Shown: positions 6,941-14,324, numbered from the stretch's first letter. The stretch: 20,079 bases of DNA from DATLGB01 sp038318085 (GCA_038318085.1 JBBQBV010000059.1:1-20079), one strand, 5' to 3'. The notes: generated by a model from the letters alone, not told the origin. Program-made: numbers and translations.

Positions 6941-6954
6941 CGCGTTGCAGAACT

Positions 6955-7629
6955 CTAGCGGACACCCCTGGAGCGGCTCTGCTCGCGCCGCCACTGCTCC
7001 ACGCGGCCGTGGTGGCCGCTCAGAAGGACCTCCGGGACCCGCCAGCCGCGGTAGGACGCCGGGCGCGTGTAGTGCGGGTACTCGGGCAGGCCCTCCAGGG
7101 CGGCGCTGAAGGATTCCTCGTGCACGGACGTCTCGTCGCCGAGCGCGCCGGGCAGCTTGCGGATCACCGCATCCAGGACGACCATCGCCGCGAGCTCGCC
7201 CCCGGCGATCACGTACGGGCCGATCGAGATGCGGTCCGTGCAGAAGTGCTCGAGGATGCGCTCGTCGAAGCCCTCGTAACGGCCGCACAGCAGCGTCAGT
7301 CGCTCCTCGGCGGCCAGCTCGCACACCAGCTCCTCGTCAAGCCCGCGTCCGCCGGGCGTCAGCCCGATCACCCGGCGCTGCTCGCGCAGGTCCAGCGGGT
7401 CCATCTCGTAGCGCGCCTGCAGCGCCCAGTCGACGACGTCGACTCGCAGGACCATGCCCGCCCCGCCCCCGAACGGCGTGTCGTCGACCGAGCGTCCTGA
7501 CAGCGTCGTCGAGTCGCGGTAGTCGACGGTCTCGACGCTCGATCCGCGCTCGAGGGCGTTGCGCACGTGACGCTGCTCGCGAAACCAGTCGAACCACGAG
7601 GGAAACAGGGTGAAGACGTCGGCTTGCAC
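6955..7629 (-). CDS. trmD: tRNA (guanine-37-N1)-methyltransferase
   Basis: TrmD methylates G37 next to the anticodon using S-adenosylmethionine, preventing +1 frameshifts. The 224-aa protein has the SPOUT-family landmarks in order: VFTLFP at the N-terminus, PFGGGAGMV, LTPGGRGLDEELV, LLCGRYEGFDERI, the trefoil-knot region ISIGPYVIAGGELAAMVVLD, then EESFSAALEGLPEYPHYTRP and VPEVLLSGHHGRVEQWRR. The start is GTG (7627-7629), 6 nt after the rimM stop; MQADVFTLFP matches the family N-terminus. The usual C-terminal helical domain is somewhat short. Confidence 0.96.
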   Translation of the reverse strand: MQADVFTLFPSWFDWFREQRHVRNALERGSSVETVDYRDSTTLSGRSVDDTPFGGGAGMVLRVDVVDWALQARYEMDPLDLREQRRVIGLTPGGRGLDEELVCELAAEERLTLLCGRYEGFDERILEHFCTDRISIGPYVIAGGELAAMVVLDAVIRKLPGALGDETSVHEESFSAALEGLPEYPHYTRPASYRGWRVPEVLLSGHHGRVEQWRREQSRSRGVR

Positions 7630-7635
7630 CGGCGC

Positions 7636-8220
7636 CTAGGCCTCCCCGAGAAAGGCGAGGTCGACGTCGATGCGCCCGGCCCCGAGGTCGACGTCGCGCA
7701 CGGCGTCGCCGACGAGCGGGATGAGCAGCTCCCCGACCTCCAGCACCTCGCACGACGGCAGCGCACGCACCCGGTCCACGACGCCCACGGAGCGGTCGCC
7801 GTCGACGACGGCCAGACCGACGAGGTCATCCGCCCAGTACTCGCCGTCCTCGAGCGGGGAGACGTCTGAGCGCGTGACCTCGACCGGCCGGCCGCGCAAC
7901 GGCTCGACGGCCTCGCGCGAGGAGACGCCCTGCAGCCGCAGGATCGGCTTGGCGGCGGTGCCCGCGACCCGCTCGACGAGATAGGCGTCGCCCCCGACGT
8001 AGACACGGATGCGCCGGACGAGCACGCCCTCCTCCGGGCGCGTCACGTAAAAGGAGCCGTCGAGCCCGTGCGGCTTGCCGACCCGGCCGACCTGCAGGCG
8101 CGGCTCAGTCGACGATGTCGACGAGGACCCGCCGGTCCTGTCGGGATCCTGCGGCCTTGACGACCGTCCGGAGGGCCGAGGCGGTCCGTCCGCCGCGCCC
8201 GATGACGTGTCCGTAGTCAT
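7636..8220 (-). CDS. rimM: 16S rRNA processing protein RimM (start uncertain)
   Basis: RimM binds ribosomal protein S19 and helps mature the 30S head. The N-terminal RimM barrel shows LQVGRVGKPHGLDGSFYVTR, then GDAYLVERVAGTAAKPILRL and SSREAVEPLRGRPVEV; the C-terminal PRC-barrel shows EYWADDLVGLAVV, VLEVGELLIPLV and IDVDLAFLG. The only ATG in frame (8218-8220) would overlap khpA by 116 nt, and the 40 extra residues are low-complexity Ser/Pro/Asp, as a shadow of khpA would be. The true protein may start at the CTG 8095-8097, giving 153 aa beginning right before QVGRVGKPHG. No ribosome site supports either start. Identity is firm, N-terminus is not. Confidence 0.92.
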   Translation of the reverse strand: MTTDTSSGAADGPPRPSGRSSRPQDPDRTGGSSSTSSTEPRLQVGRVGKPHGLDGSFYVTRPEEGVLVRRIRVYVGGDAYLVERVAGTAAKPILRLQGVSSREAVEPLRGRPVEVTRSDVSPLEDGEYWADDLVGLAVVDGDRSVGVVDRVRALPSCEVLEVGELLIPLVGDAVRDVDLGAGRIDVDLAFLGEA

Positions 8221-8338
8221 CCTCGTCCACCGCCAGCTCGAGTATCAGCGATCCGTCGTCCTCGAACTCCTTCACGCGCACCTTGTCGGGCTTGTCGACG
8301 AGGGCCTTCGCGAGGTACTCGAGGAGGTCGCGCGGCAT
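8105..8338 (-). CDS. khpA: KH-domain RNA-binding protein KhpA
   Basis: A 77-aa single KH-domain protein of the KhpA/YlqC family, a small RNA-binding chaperone that often pairs with KhpB/Jag and influences cell size and sRNAs in Firmicutes. It starts MPRDLLEYLAKALVDKPDKV, the typical opening, and has the RNA-binding GxxG loop in GHVIGRGGRTASALRTVV (about residues 43-60). It sits between rpsP and rimM, its usual place, starting 15 nt after the rpsP stop. Confidence 0.95.
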   Translation of the reverse strand: MPRDLLEYLAKALVDKPDKVRVKEFEDDGSLILELAVDEDDYGHVIGRGGRTASALRTVVKAAGSRQDRRVLVDIVD

Positions 8339-8353
8339 CGAGGGCGGTGGGTC

Positions 8354-8596
8354 CTAGTTGATGCCCTGGATGCGCAGCAGCTTCCTCACTGAGTCCGACG
8401 GCTGCGCGCCGTGACGGAGCCAGTAGCGGACGCGCTCCTCGTCGAGCACGATGGTCGAGGGCTCGGTCTGCGCGTTGTAGCGCCCGATCGTCTCGAGGAA
8501 GCGGCCGTCCCGGGGTGCGCGGCGGTCGGCGACGACGACGCGCCAGACCGGATCCTTCTTCCCGCCCACGCGGGTCAATCTCATCGCTACGGCCAT
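8354..8596 (-). CDS. rpsP: 30S ribosomal protein S16
   Basis: S16 is an early-binding protein of the small subunit. The 80-aa sequence has the family pattern: MAVAMRLTRVGGKKDPVWRV, DRRAPRDGRFLETIGRYN and RVRYWLRHGAQPSDSVRKLL. The ATG at 8594-8596 gives the normal MAV-RLTRVG N-terminus; the open frame extends 16 codons further upstream but that part is unlike S16. No ribosome site is present; a TACCCT box lies 11 nt upstream. It heads the rpsP-khpA-rimM-trmD-rplS-lepB-rnhB operon. Confidence 0.96.
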   Translation of the reverse strand: MAVAMRLTRVGGKKDPVWRVVVADRRAPRDGRFLETIGRYNAQTEPSTIVLDEERVRYWLRHGAQPSDSVRKLLRIQGIN

Positions 8597-8613
8597 ATCG
8601 GCGACGGAGGGTA
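8597..8613 (-). promoter_or_regulatory. Possible -10 of the rpsP operon
   Basis: TACCCT (8608-8613, minus strand) fits TANNNT and lies 11 nt before the rpsP ATG, which would give a leader of about 4-5 nt. The remaining 8614-8701 stretch between ffh and rpsP is very GC-rich with several small self-complementary segments but no clear terminator or -35. Confidence 0.35.
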
Positions 8614-8701
8614 GCGGCTCCGGGAATCGGCTCGGGGCCCGCATCCGGCGGCACGGCCGGCCGCGGCAGGCTCCGGCCTCAGCGCGCCGCCTCCGGCACC
8701 C

Positions 8702-10036
8702 CTAGCGCCCCTGGCGCATCATGGCGCCGATGTCGGGCATCTTGCCCTGCTGGATGCCGCGCATCATCTTGCGCATTTCGCCGAACTGCTTGACGAGCTG
8801 GTTGACCTGTTGGACCGAGGTTCCCGAGCCGGTGGCGATGCGCGCGCGGCGCCGGCCCTTGATGATGTCCGGCTTGTGGCGCTCCTGGAGCGTCATCGAC
8901 AGGATGATCGCCTCGATGCGGTCGAACTCCTTTTCGTCGACCTTCAGCTGTGAGAGCTGGTGGCCGGCCAGGCCCGGGAGCATGCCGAGCAGCGACGTCA
9001 GCGGGCCCATCTTGCGGATCTTTTTGAGCTGATCGAGAAAGTCGTCGAGGTCGAACTCGTTGCGGCGCAGCTTGGCCTCGAGCCGCTTGGCCTCGTCCTC
9101 GTCGGTCTGGCGCTCGGCCTTCTCGATGAACGAGAGCACGTCCCCCATGCCAAGGATCCGCTGGGCCATCCGGTCGGGATGGAAGGCCTCGAAGTCGCCG
9201 AGCTTCTCGCCCGTGGAGGCGAACAGGATCGGCTTTCCGGTGATCGCCTTGACCGACAGCGCGGCGCCGCCGCGGGCGTCGCCGTCGAGCTTTGAGAGCA
9301 CGACGCCGTCGAACTGAGCGACCTCGGCGAACTGCTCAGCCACGTTGACGGCGTCCTGACCCGTCATCGCGTCGACGACGAGCAGCACCGTGTGGGGCTT
9401 GACCGCCTTCTTGATGTCGGCCAGCTCGGCCATCAGCGCCTCGTCGACGTGCAGGCGGCCGCTGGTGTCGACGATCAGCACGTCCTTGCCGTCGCGGACC
9501 GCCTGGTCGCGCGCCCAGCGGGCGATGTCGACCGGCTTTTTGTCGGTCCCCTGCTCGTAGACCGTGGCGCCGGCCTGGCCGCCGACCTTGACCAGCTGCT
9601 CCACCGCGGCGGGCCGATAGACGTCGCAGGCCGCGACGGCGACCGACGAGCCGTGGACCTCCTTGAGGTGCCGGGCGAGCTTGGCCGTGGCGGTCGTCTT
9701 GCCCGAGCCCTGCAGGCCGGCCATCAGGATGATCGTGGGCGGGCGTGGCGAGAAGGTGATGCCGGCCGCCTGGCCGCCCATCAGCGCGGTCAGCTCCTCG
9801 TCGACGATCTTGACGACCTGCTGGCCCGGGTTGAGCTGCCTGGTGACCTCGACCCCGGCCGCGCGCTCGGCAACCTTGGCCGTGAACTGCTTGACCACCT
9901 TGAAGTTGACGTCGGCCTCCAGCAGCGCGAGGCGGATCTCGCGCATCGCCCGGGCGATGTCCTCCTCGGTCAGCGCACCGCGCTGGCGCACCCCGGAAAG
10001 CGCACCCTGCAGCTTCTCTGAGAGGGAGTCGAACAC
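8702..10036 (-). CDS. ffh: Signal recognition particle protein Ffh (SRP54)
   Basis: Ffh binds 4.5S RNA and signal sequences emerging from the ribosome and delivers them to FtsY at the membrane. Order of domains: N-domain helices (residues 1-90, FDSLSEKLQ...LLEADVNFKVV), G-domain with GLQGSGKTT (107-115), DVYRPAAVEQL, DTSGRLHVDEAL, LSKLDGDARGGAAL and GEKLGDFEAF, then the Met-rich M-domain (about 300-444) with LGMLPG, GSGTSVQQVNQLVKQF and EMRKMMRGIQ. The GTG at 10034-10036 is chosen because FDSLSEKL is the normal N-terminus; the longer open frame upstream is non-coding. Length 444 aa is normal. Confidence 0.96.
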   Translation of the reverse strand: MFDSLSEKLQGALSGVRQRGALTEEDIARAMREIRLALLEADVNFKVVKQFTAKVAERAAGVEVTRQLNPGQQVVKIVDEELTALMGGQAAGITFSPRPPTIILMAGLQGSGKTTATAKLARHLKEVHGSSVAVAACDVYRPAAVEQLVKVGGQAGATVYEQGTDKKPVDIARWARDQAVRDGKDVLIVDTSGRLHVDEALMAELADIKKAVKPHTVLLVVDAMTGQDAVNVAEQFAEVAQFDGVVLSKLDGDARGGAALSVKAITGKPILFASTGEKLGDFEAFHPDRMAQRILGMGDVLSFIEKAERQTDEDEAKRLEAKLRRNEFDLDDFLDQLKKIRKMGPLTSLLGMLPGLAGHQLSQLKVDEKEFDRIEAIILSMTLQERHKPDIIKGRRRARIATGSGTSVQQVNQLVKQFGEMRKMMRGIQQGKMPDIGAMMRQGR

Positions 10037-10050
10037 GCCCGCCCATGCTA
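10037..10050 (-). promoter_or_regulatory. Leaderless-type -10 for ffh
   Basis: TAGCAT (10045-10050, minus strand) ends 8 nt before the ffh GTG. A GGAGG is present further upstream, 16-20 nt away, too far to serve as a ribosome site and upstream of the predicted transcript start. The -35 is not convincing. Confidence 0.42.
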
Positions 10051-10114
10051 GGTCCTCCACCTGCTGCTCGGCGGACGCACAGGACCTCCTGCTGCAAGCC
10101 CGACGCCAAGGATG

Positions 10115-10153
10115 CCTGGGGGGAGGCGGCCCTCGCGGGTCGCCTCCCCCAGG
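10115..10153. repeat. Large GC-rich inverted repeat in the ffh/patatin divergent intergenic region
   Basis: CCTGGGGGGAGGCG (10115-10128) pairs with CGCCTCCCCCAGG (10141-10153): 13 bp with one bulged G, around a 12-nt centre that can itself pair CCC with GGG. It has no T tract on either side. Its right arm fills the spacer just upstream of the patatin -10 (10158-10163), so an operator or DNA-structural role at the patatin promoter is more likely than a terminator. Confidence 0.6.
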
Positions 10154-10157
10154 GTGA

Positions 10158-10169
10158 TAGCGTTGCCCC
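10158..10169 (+). promoter_or_regulatory. Leaderless-type -10 for the patatin-like gene
   Basis: TAGCGT (10158-10163) ends 6 nt before the GTG at 10170, placing the transcript start at the start codon. No ribosome site is present at the normal distance. The -35 position falls in the centre of the inverted repeat and is not consensus-like. Confidence 0.48.
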
Positions 10170-11231
10170 GTGAGCGGACCTGTTGACCTGGTCTTTGAGG
10201 GCGGCGGCGTGAAGGGCATCGGGCTGGCCGGTGCCTACGCGGCGCTGGAGGAGGAGGGCTGGGAGCCCGAGTGCGTGGCGGGCACCTCCGCCGGTGCGAT
10301 CACAGCGGCCCTGATCGCGGCCGGCTACACCGGCGAGGAGCTGCGCGAGGAGGTGCTCGGCATGCACTTCCGCGAGTTCAAGGACGAGGGCTGGGAGGAC
10401 CGGATCCCGCTGATCGGCAAGGAGATGTCGGTCCTGCGCGACTACGGCATCTACGAGGGCCGTCGCTTCCTGCAGTGGATGACCGAGAAGCTCGACCGCA
10501 AGGGCGTTCGCACCTTCGCCGACCTCAAGTCGACCGGCTCCGACGACCCGAAGCGCGCGTTTCGCCTGCAGGTCATCGCCTCCGACGTGAGCCGCCACGA
10601 GATGCTCGTGCTCCCGCGCGACGCGCACAAGATCGGCTCGACTCCCGAGACGCTCTCCATCGCGTACGCGGTGCGGATGAGCATGTCGATCCCGATCTTC
10701 TTCGAGCCCGTCAACCACTCCAACGACACCACCGGCGAGGAGCACCTGATCGTCGACGGCGGCATGCTGTCGAACTTTCCCGTCTGGCTCTTCGACGCCG
10801 ACGACCAGCCGCGCTTTCCCACCTTCGGGCTGCTGCTGGTGGAGCCGCCGACACGCACGCCGGTGGCCGACCGCCTCAGCGGCGCGCCCGGCGCGGTCTC
10901 GCGCTCGCACTCGATCATCGAGTACCTCAAGGCGATCGCCCAGACGCTGATGGAGGCCCACGACCGCATGCACGTCGAGGAGGCCGACTTCGCGCGCACG
11001 ATCGCCATCCCCACGCTCGGCGTGCGCACCACGGACTTCGACCTCACGCGCGAGCGGTCGCTGGAGCTGTACGGCTCGGGCTACGACGCCACCAAGGCGT
11101 TCCTCGACAGCTTCGAGTTCCAAGGCTATGTCGCGGCCTTTCGCAGCGACGCCGCCGCTCCGTCACGGCGGCAGAACCTCGTCGCGGCGATGCGGCAGGG
11201 CGCGGACGGGGACGCGCCGGCGAGCCGGTAG
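10170..11231 (+). CDS. Patatin-like phospholipase
   Basis: A 353-aa acyl hydrolase with the Ser-Asp dyad of the patatin family, expected to cleave acyl chains from membrane lipids. Seen: oxyanion loop EGGGVKGIG (residues 10-18), nucleophile elbow GTSAG (Ser40) and the catalytic DGG (Asp196) in LIVDGGMLSNFPVWLF. It has no signal peptide or membrane segment, so it is probably cytoplasmic or peripherally bound to the membrane. About 150 residues follow the catalytic Asp, including a helical segment around YLKAIAQTLMEAHDRMH. The start is GTG with a leaderless-type promoter. It is divergent from ffh and convergent (40-nt gap) with the 722-aa gene, so it appears monocistronic. The physiological substrate cannot be read from the sequence. 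Confidence 0.92.
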   Translation: MSGPVDLVFEGGGVKGIGLAGAYAALEEEGWEPECVAGTSAGAITAALIAAGYTGEELREEVLGMHFREFKDEGWEDRIPLIGKEMSVLRDYGIYEGRRFLQWMTEKLDRKGVRTFADLKSTGSDDPKRAFRLQVIASDVSRHEMLVLPRDAHKIGSTPETLSIAYAVRMSMSIPIFFEPVNHSNDTTGEEHLIVDGGMLSNFPVWLFDADDQPRFPTFGLLLVEPPTRTPVADRLSGAPGAVSRSHSIIEYLKAIAQTLMEAHDRMHVEEADFARTIAIPTLGVRTTDFDLTRERSLELYGSGYDATKAFLDSFEFQGYVAAFRSDAAAPSRRQNLVAAMRQGADGDAPASR

Positions 11232-11271
11232 ACGCAGGCCGTCCGCCGCATCCCAACGCCGGTGCGCGACG

Positions 11272-13440
11272 CTATCGGCGCTCGATCGCCTCGCGGAGGC
11301 GCTCGGGGATACCGCTCACGCCCTCGCTGATCAACGCCGTGAGCGCGCGCGCCCAGGCCGGCAGCAGACCCCAGCGCCCGAGCACCGCAAAGGCCGCGAG
11401 CAGGATGAGGATGGCCGCCGTCGACAGCGTGATCCAGTCCCCGATGCTCCGCGGCGCGGCGTGGACGGCGATCACGGCGAGCGCGGTGCCGAGGACGGCC
11501 GCCACCGCGCAGTAGTTGCGCGCGGTGCGCAGCTGCCGGTCGCCCTGCTCGAGCTCGGCGTTGCGGATGCGCAGCCGCGCGGTCTCCGACAGCAGCCCCT
11601 CGGTGAGAATCGGGGCAAGCGGCTCCCGCGCGCGCACGACCTGCGCGTCCGGGCTCCTGGCGCCGGCGGCCGGCTCCATGAGCCACTGCGGATGCGCGAA
11701 CAGCGTCAGCAACGTGAGCGCCTCCGTGCTGGATCCCTCGACGTCGTGCCGCGGCCGGCGGCGCCCGCTGAGCAGCGATCCGTCGCGGCGCAGCGTGCCG
11801 AGCGCGTCCTTGACCGTTTCGTGGTCCACGTCGATCGCCAGGTCGAGCCCCTTCCCTCGGCACCGGGCTAACGCGGTCAAAAAGCTGCCGGCGACGAGGA
11901 CGCTCTTGCGCAGCTCGTCGGCGCCCGCCACCTCGGCGCTGAGGCCAGCGGGCACCGGCACGCCGCAGGTCACGACGGCGTCCCAGGCCTTGGTCAGCAC
12001 GACGGGCGACGGCCCGGCCGGCACGCCCTCAAGCGCCCGGCGCAACAGATCGTCGTCGCGCAGGCGCCGCGCGATGTCCAGGCGATCCTCCACCGGCGCA
12101 TGTTCGAAGCGCTGGCGCAGCCACGCTTCCACGCGACGCCTCAGACCGTCGCCGAACAGGCCGGGCAGGAGCTCGTCGAGGTCCAGAGCGGCCGCTGTCG
12201 TGCTGACCGTCTGGTCGATGTGGCCGCGCTCGATGCCGCGGCCGTCCAGCAGCGCACGCACGCGCCGGGCGAGCCCCGGCTCGGCGAGGTCGGGGATGCC
12301 GAGGCCCCCGGGCTCGCCGGCGGAGATCTGCTCGTAGGCAGGATCGCGCAGGAAGTGCACCGTGCGCAGGACCGCGCGCGTGGCCAGGATGCTGCCGCGC
12401 CGCTCCTCTCCCTCCGCCCAGCCGCCGAGCCAGTCGGCCATGGGTCGCCCCGCCAGCTCGGCCGCCCAGCTGCGCGCGAGCCAGCGCAGGTCCGACGCGC
12501 CCTCCCGGGCCAGAAGCCGGCCGGCCTCCATGGTGACCAGCCGGCCGCCCCGCTCCTGCCAGGCGTCCGCGTCGGCTCCCACCCGGCCCTCGCCGGCCAC
12601 GACGGTGCCCGCGCCGATCTCCGGCCAGCCGTCGTAGGCCGGCTCGCGCTGCCCGATCTGGACCGTGTGCGTCCCGGCGAGCGCGAGCTTGTGGACGAGG
12701 ACGTTCCACGCCGCGGCCTCCGGCTCGGCCTCGGGGAAGGCGACCACCTCGGGGAGTCCCCGCGCGCAGAACGAGATGAGGTTGCCGAGGAGCGCGGCGT
12801 GCTGCTCTCGGCCGGGCTCCAGCAGGAGGGTGCAGGCGGCAAGCAGGGGCCGGCGCCAGGCGCTGGTGCGCAGCAGCACGGGAACGCGGCGCTCGCCGGT
12901 GTCGGCCTGGAGCACGACGCGCCAGGCGCCGTCGCGGGGCGCGTCGAGCCCGTGGACGGCCTCCCAGGGGTCGACCGGCGGCGTCAGGTGCCAGGACTTC
13001 CCTGGGGCGGTGCAGACGCCGGCCGGGTCCGGCCAGTTGAGCACGACGTCCAGAGCGCCGTCCACGCCGCTCGGGAGGGACACGTCAAGGCGCCGGCCGC
13101 CGAGCGGCACGGCGCGCAACGCCAGCTCGCCGCGCAGGCAGTCATACGCCGCGGACTGCATCTGGTGCAGGACAAGGACGCCGGTGTCCGGGAAGGCGGC
13201 CTCCAGCGCCTCCCGCAGGGCGGCGCTGCGATGAATGGCGTTATAGCCGAGGATCAGGCAGTCGAAGCGGTCGGCTCGCGCCAGCGCCTCGTCGAAGGAG
13301 TTCTCGGTGAACAGGCTCCATTTCCAGTTGTGGATGCTCTCGCCGGCGCTCAGAAAGCCGGAGAGATCGCGCGCGGGCACGTTGAGCATCTCCGACTCGT
13401 GCTGGATGAGCGCGATGTCGATCTGGGGGACCGAGCGCAA
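11272..13440 (-). CDS. Unknown 722-aa protein with two C-terminal membrane segments
   Basis: I do not recognise this family. The first ~120 residues alternate short hydrophobic strands and helices (IDIALIQHESEMLN, FDCLILGYNAIHR, DTGVLVLHQ), like a Rossmann-type or glutamine-amidotransferase-like fold; no catalytic triad is assigned. Residues about 120-640 are soluble, with a predicted beta-rich then helical composition. Two membrane segments (about 642-662 and 668-688) form a hairpin near the C-terminus, followed by a short amphipathic basic tail. With no signal peptide, the large N-terminal part should face the cytoplasm. The start is TTG (13438-13440), preceded by a full-length Shine-Dalgarno; the longer open frame to 14166 is a shadow of the PIG-L gene. 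It is 44 nt downstream of that gene. Confidence 0.85.
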   Translation of the reverse strand: MRSVPQIDIALIQHESEMLNVPARDLSGFLSAGESIHNWKWSLFTENSFDEALARADRFDCLILGYNAIHRSAALREALEAAFPDTGVLVLHQMQSAAYDCLRGELALRAVPLGGRRLDVSLPSGVDGALDVVLNWPDPAGVCTAPGKSWHLTPPVDPWEAVHGLDAPRDGAWRVVLQADTGERRVPVLLRTSAWRRPLLAACTLLLEPGREQHAALLGNLISFCARGLPEVVAFPEAEPEAAAWNVLVHKLALAGTHTVQIGQREPAYDGWPEIGAGTVVAGEGRVGADADAWQERGGRLVTMEAGRLLAREGASDLRWLARSWAAELAGRPMADWLGGWAEGEERRGSILATRAVLRTVHFLRDPAYEQISAGEPGGLGIPDLAEPGLARRVRALLDGRGIERGHIDQTVSTTAAALDLDELLPGLFGDGLRRRVEAWLRQRFEHAPVEDRLDIARRLRDDDLLRRALEGVPAGPSPVVLTKAWDAVVTCGVPVPAGLSAEVAGADELRKSVLVAGSFLTALARCRGKGLDLAIDVDHETVKDALGTLRRDGSLLSGRRRPRHDVEGSSTEALTLLTLFAHPQWLMEPAAGARSPDAQVVRAREPLAPILTEGLLSETARLRIRNAELEQGDRQLRTARNYCAVAAVLGTALAVIAVHAAPRSIGDWITLSTAAILILLAAFAVLGRWGLLPAWARALTALISEGVSGIPERLREAIERR

Positions 13441-13450
13441 GGGGCGAGCA

Positions 13451-13458
13451 ACCTCCTT
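13451..13458 (-). promoter_or_regulatory. Full-length Shine-Dalgarno for the 722-aa gene
   Basis: AAGGAGGT on the minus strand is a complete anti-16S match, 10 nt before the TTG (13438-13440). This decides a TTG start that would otherwise be missed. A TAGGGT box (13467-13472) just upstream could be an additional -10. Confidence 0.6.
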
Positions 13459-13484
13459 CCCGCCCGACCCTACTGCCGCCCGAC

Positions 13485-14270
13485 TCAGGAGCGCAAGCCC
13501 TCCTGCGCCAGGCGCTGCGTGATGCTCCTCGCCTCCACCCACCACGTCACGTCGCCGGCCGGCTCGAAGGGGACGATCTCGCCGGCCAGCCTCTGCGGCG
13601 CGCCGAGCCGCCAGCGCTCGTCGAGGCGAGCGACGTCGGTGAGGACCTCGGCGTACGGCGTCGCCTCCTGCTCGCGGCCCCACCCGAAGACGCGCTCGGT
13701 GCCGAGGACCGCGTTGGCCTGCGCCCGGCCACGCACCAGGGCGCGGTAGTCGTTGCGCGCGATCTCGCCGGCATGGGCCTCGAGGGCCCAGAGGATCTCC
13801 TGCAGGCGGTCCTCGGCGAATCCGACGAGCACGGTCGGCAGCGGCAGGTCGGCCCACAGCCCCCACATCCACCACCGGGCTCCCGGTTGCCCGGCGAGCA
13901 CGTCGCGCACCGCGCGGCCCACCACCTCGTGCCCAGAATGGCGATCGTGCGGTGAGGGCGAGATCACCAGGTCCGGGCGGTGCTCGCCCAGCAGGCCCCG
14001 CAGCCACGCCGCGAGGTCGGCCTGCGCCTGGTCGAGGTCGTCGCCGACGGACTCTGACATGGCGATCGGGACGTCCGGGAGCACGAGCTCGAAGCGCGCA
14101 CGCCGGCACGCCTCCCCGAGCTCCTCGCGCCGGCGCTCGCGGTCGTCGGGGCCGCCGAGGCTGCACGCGGCGTTCACGACGCGCCGGCCGGCGTCCCGGA
14201 GGGCCATGAGCACAGCCGGCGCCCCGATGAGCTCGTCGTCGGGGTGGGGCGCGAGGTGCAGGACCGTCAC
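13485..14270 (-). CDS. PIG-L (LmbE-like) family deacetylase
   Basis: PIG-L enzymes are zinc-dependent deacetylases that remove acetyl groups from N-acetylglucosamine-type sugars, including the mycothiol and GPI precursors. The 261-aa protein starts MTVLHLAPHPDDELIGAPA with the zinc/catalytic HPDDE motif (residues 9-13), followed by the GGPDDRERRREEL segment and the second metal-site region ISPSPHDRHSGHEVVG (about 113-128). No signal peptide or membrane segment is seen, so it is cytoplasmic. The start is GTG, preceded by a leaderless-type -10. It lies 54 nt after the LysM-like gene and 44 nt before the membrane protein. The sugar substrate is unknown; in this setting it may act on a cell-surface glycan, but that is inference. 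Confidence 0.9.
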   Translation of the reverse strand: MTVLHLAPHPDDELIGAPAVLMALRDAGRRVVNAACSLGGPDDRERRREELGEACRRARFELVLPDVPIAMSESVGDDLDQAQADLAAWLRGLLGEHRPDLVISPSPHDRHSGHEVVGRAVRDVLAGQPGARWWMWGLWADLPLPTVLVGFAEDRLQEILWALEAHAGEIARNDYRALVRGRAQANAVLGTERVFGWGREQEATPYAEVLTDVARLDERWRLGAPQRLAGEIVPFEPAGDVTWWVEARSITQRLAQEGLRS

Positions 14271-14283
14271 GCCTTCAACCCTA
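14271..14283 (-). promoter_or_regulatory. Leaderless-type -10 for the PIG-L gene
   Basis: TAGGGT (14278-14283, minus strand) ends 7 nt before the GTG of the deacetylase. This suggests that the PIG-L and 722-aa genes can be transcribed independently of the tail genes upstream. Confidence 0.4.
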
Positions 14284-14324
14284 ACCGCGGGGCCGGTCCT
14301 CCGGCGTCGGAGCGTCCCGGGGCA

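Noticed and set aside
6363..6965. Upstream extension of lepB to 6965
   Set aside because: Shadow of rplS; the signal peptidase fold and its membrane segment begin at the GTG 6362.
10037..10169. Possible SRP (4.5S) RNA next to ffh
   Set aside because: The intergenic hairpin lacks the conserved GGAA-loop and AGCAGCC-type SRP Alu/S-domain motif.
9336..11123. 595-aa minus-strand open frame
   Set aside because: Runs antisense to the patatin gene and out of frame through ffh; its sequence is a frame shadow of both.
11232..11271. Terminator between the convergent patatin and 722-aa genes
   Set aside because: The 40-nt gap shows no stem followed by a T tract on either strand.
13459..13484. Direct repeat of GTCGGGCGG upstream of the 722-aa gene
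   Set aside because: Two short GC-rich copies only; likely chance in this base composition.
13441..14166. Upstream extension of the 722-aa gene to 14166
   Set aside because: Overlaps the PIG-L gene in another frame, is Arg/Ala-rich, and the full Shine-Dalgarno points to the TTG at 13440.
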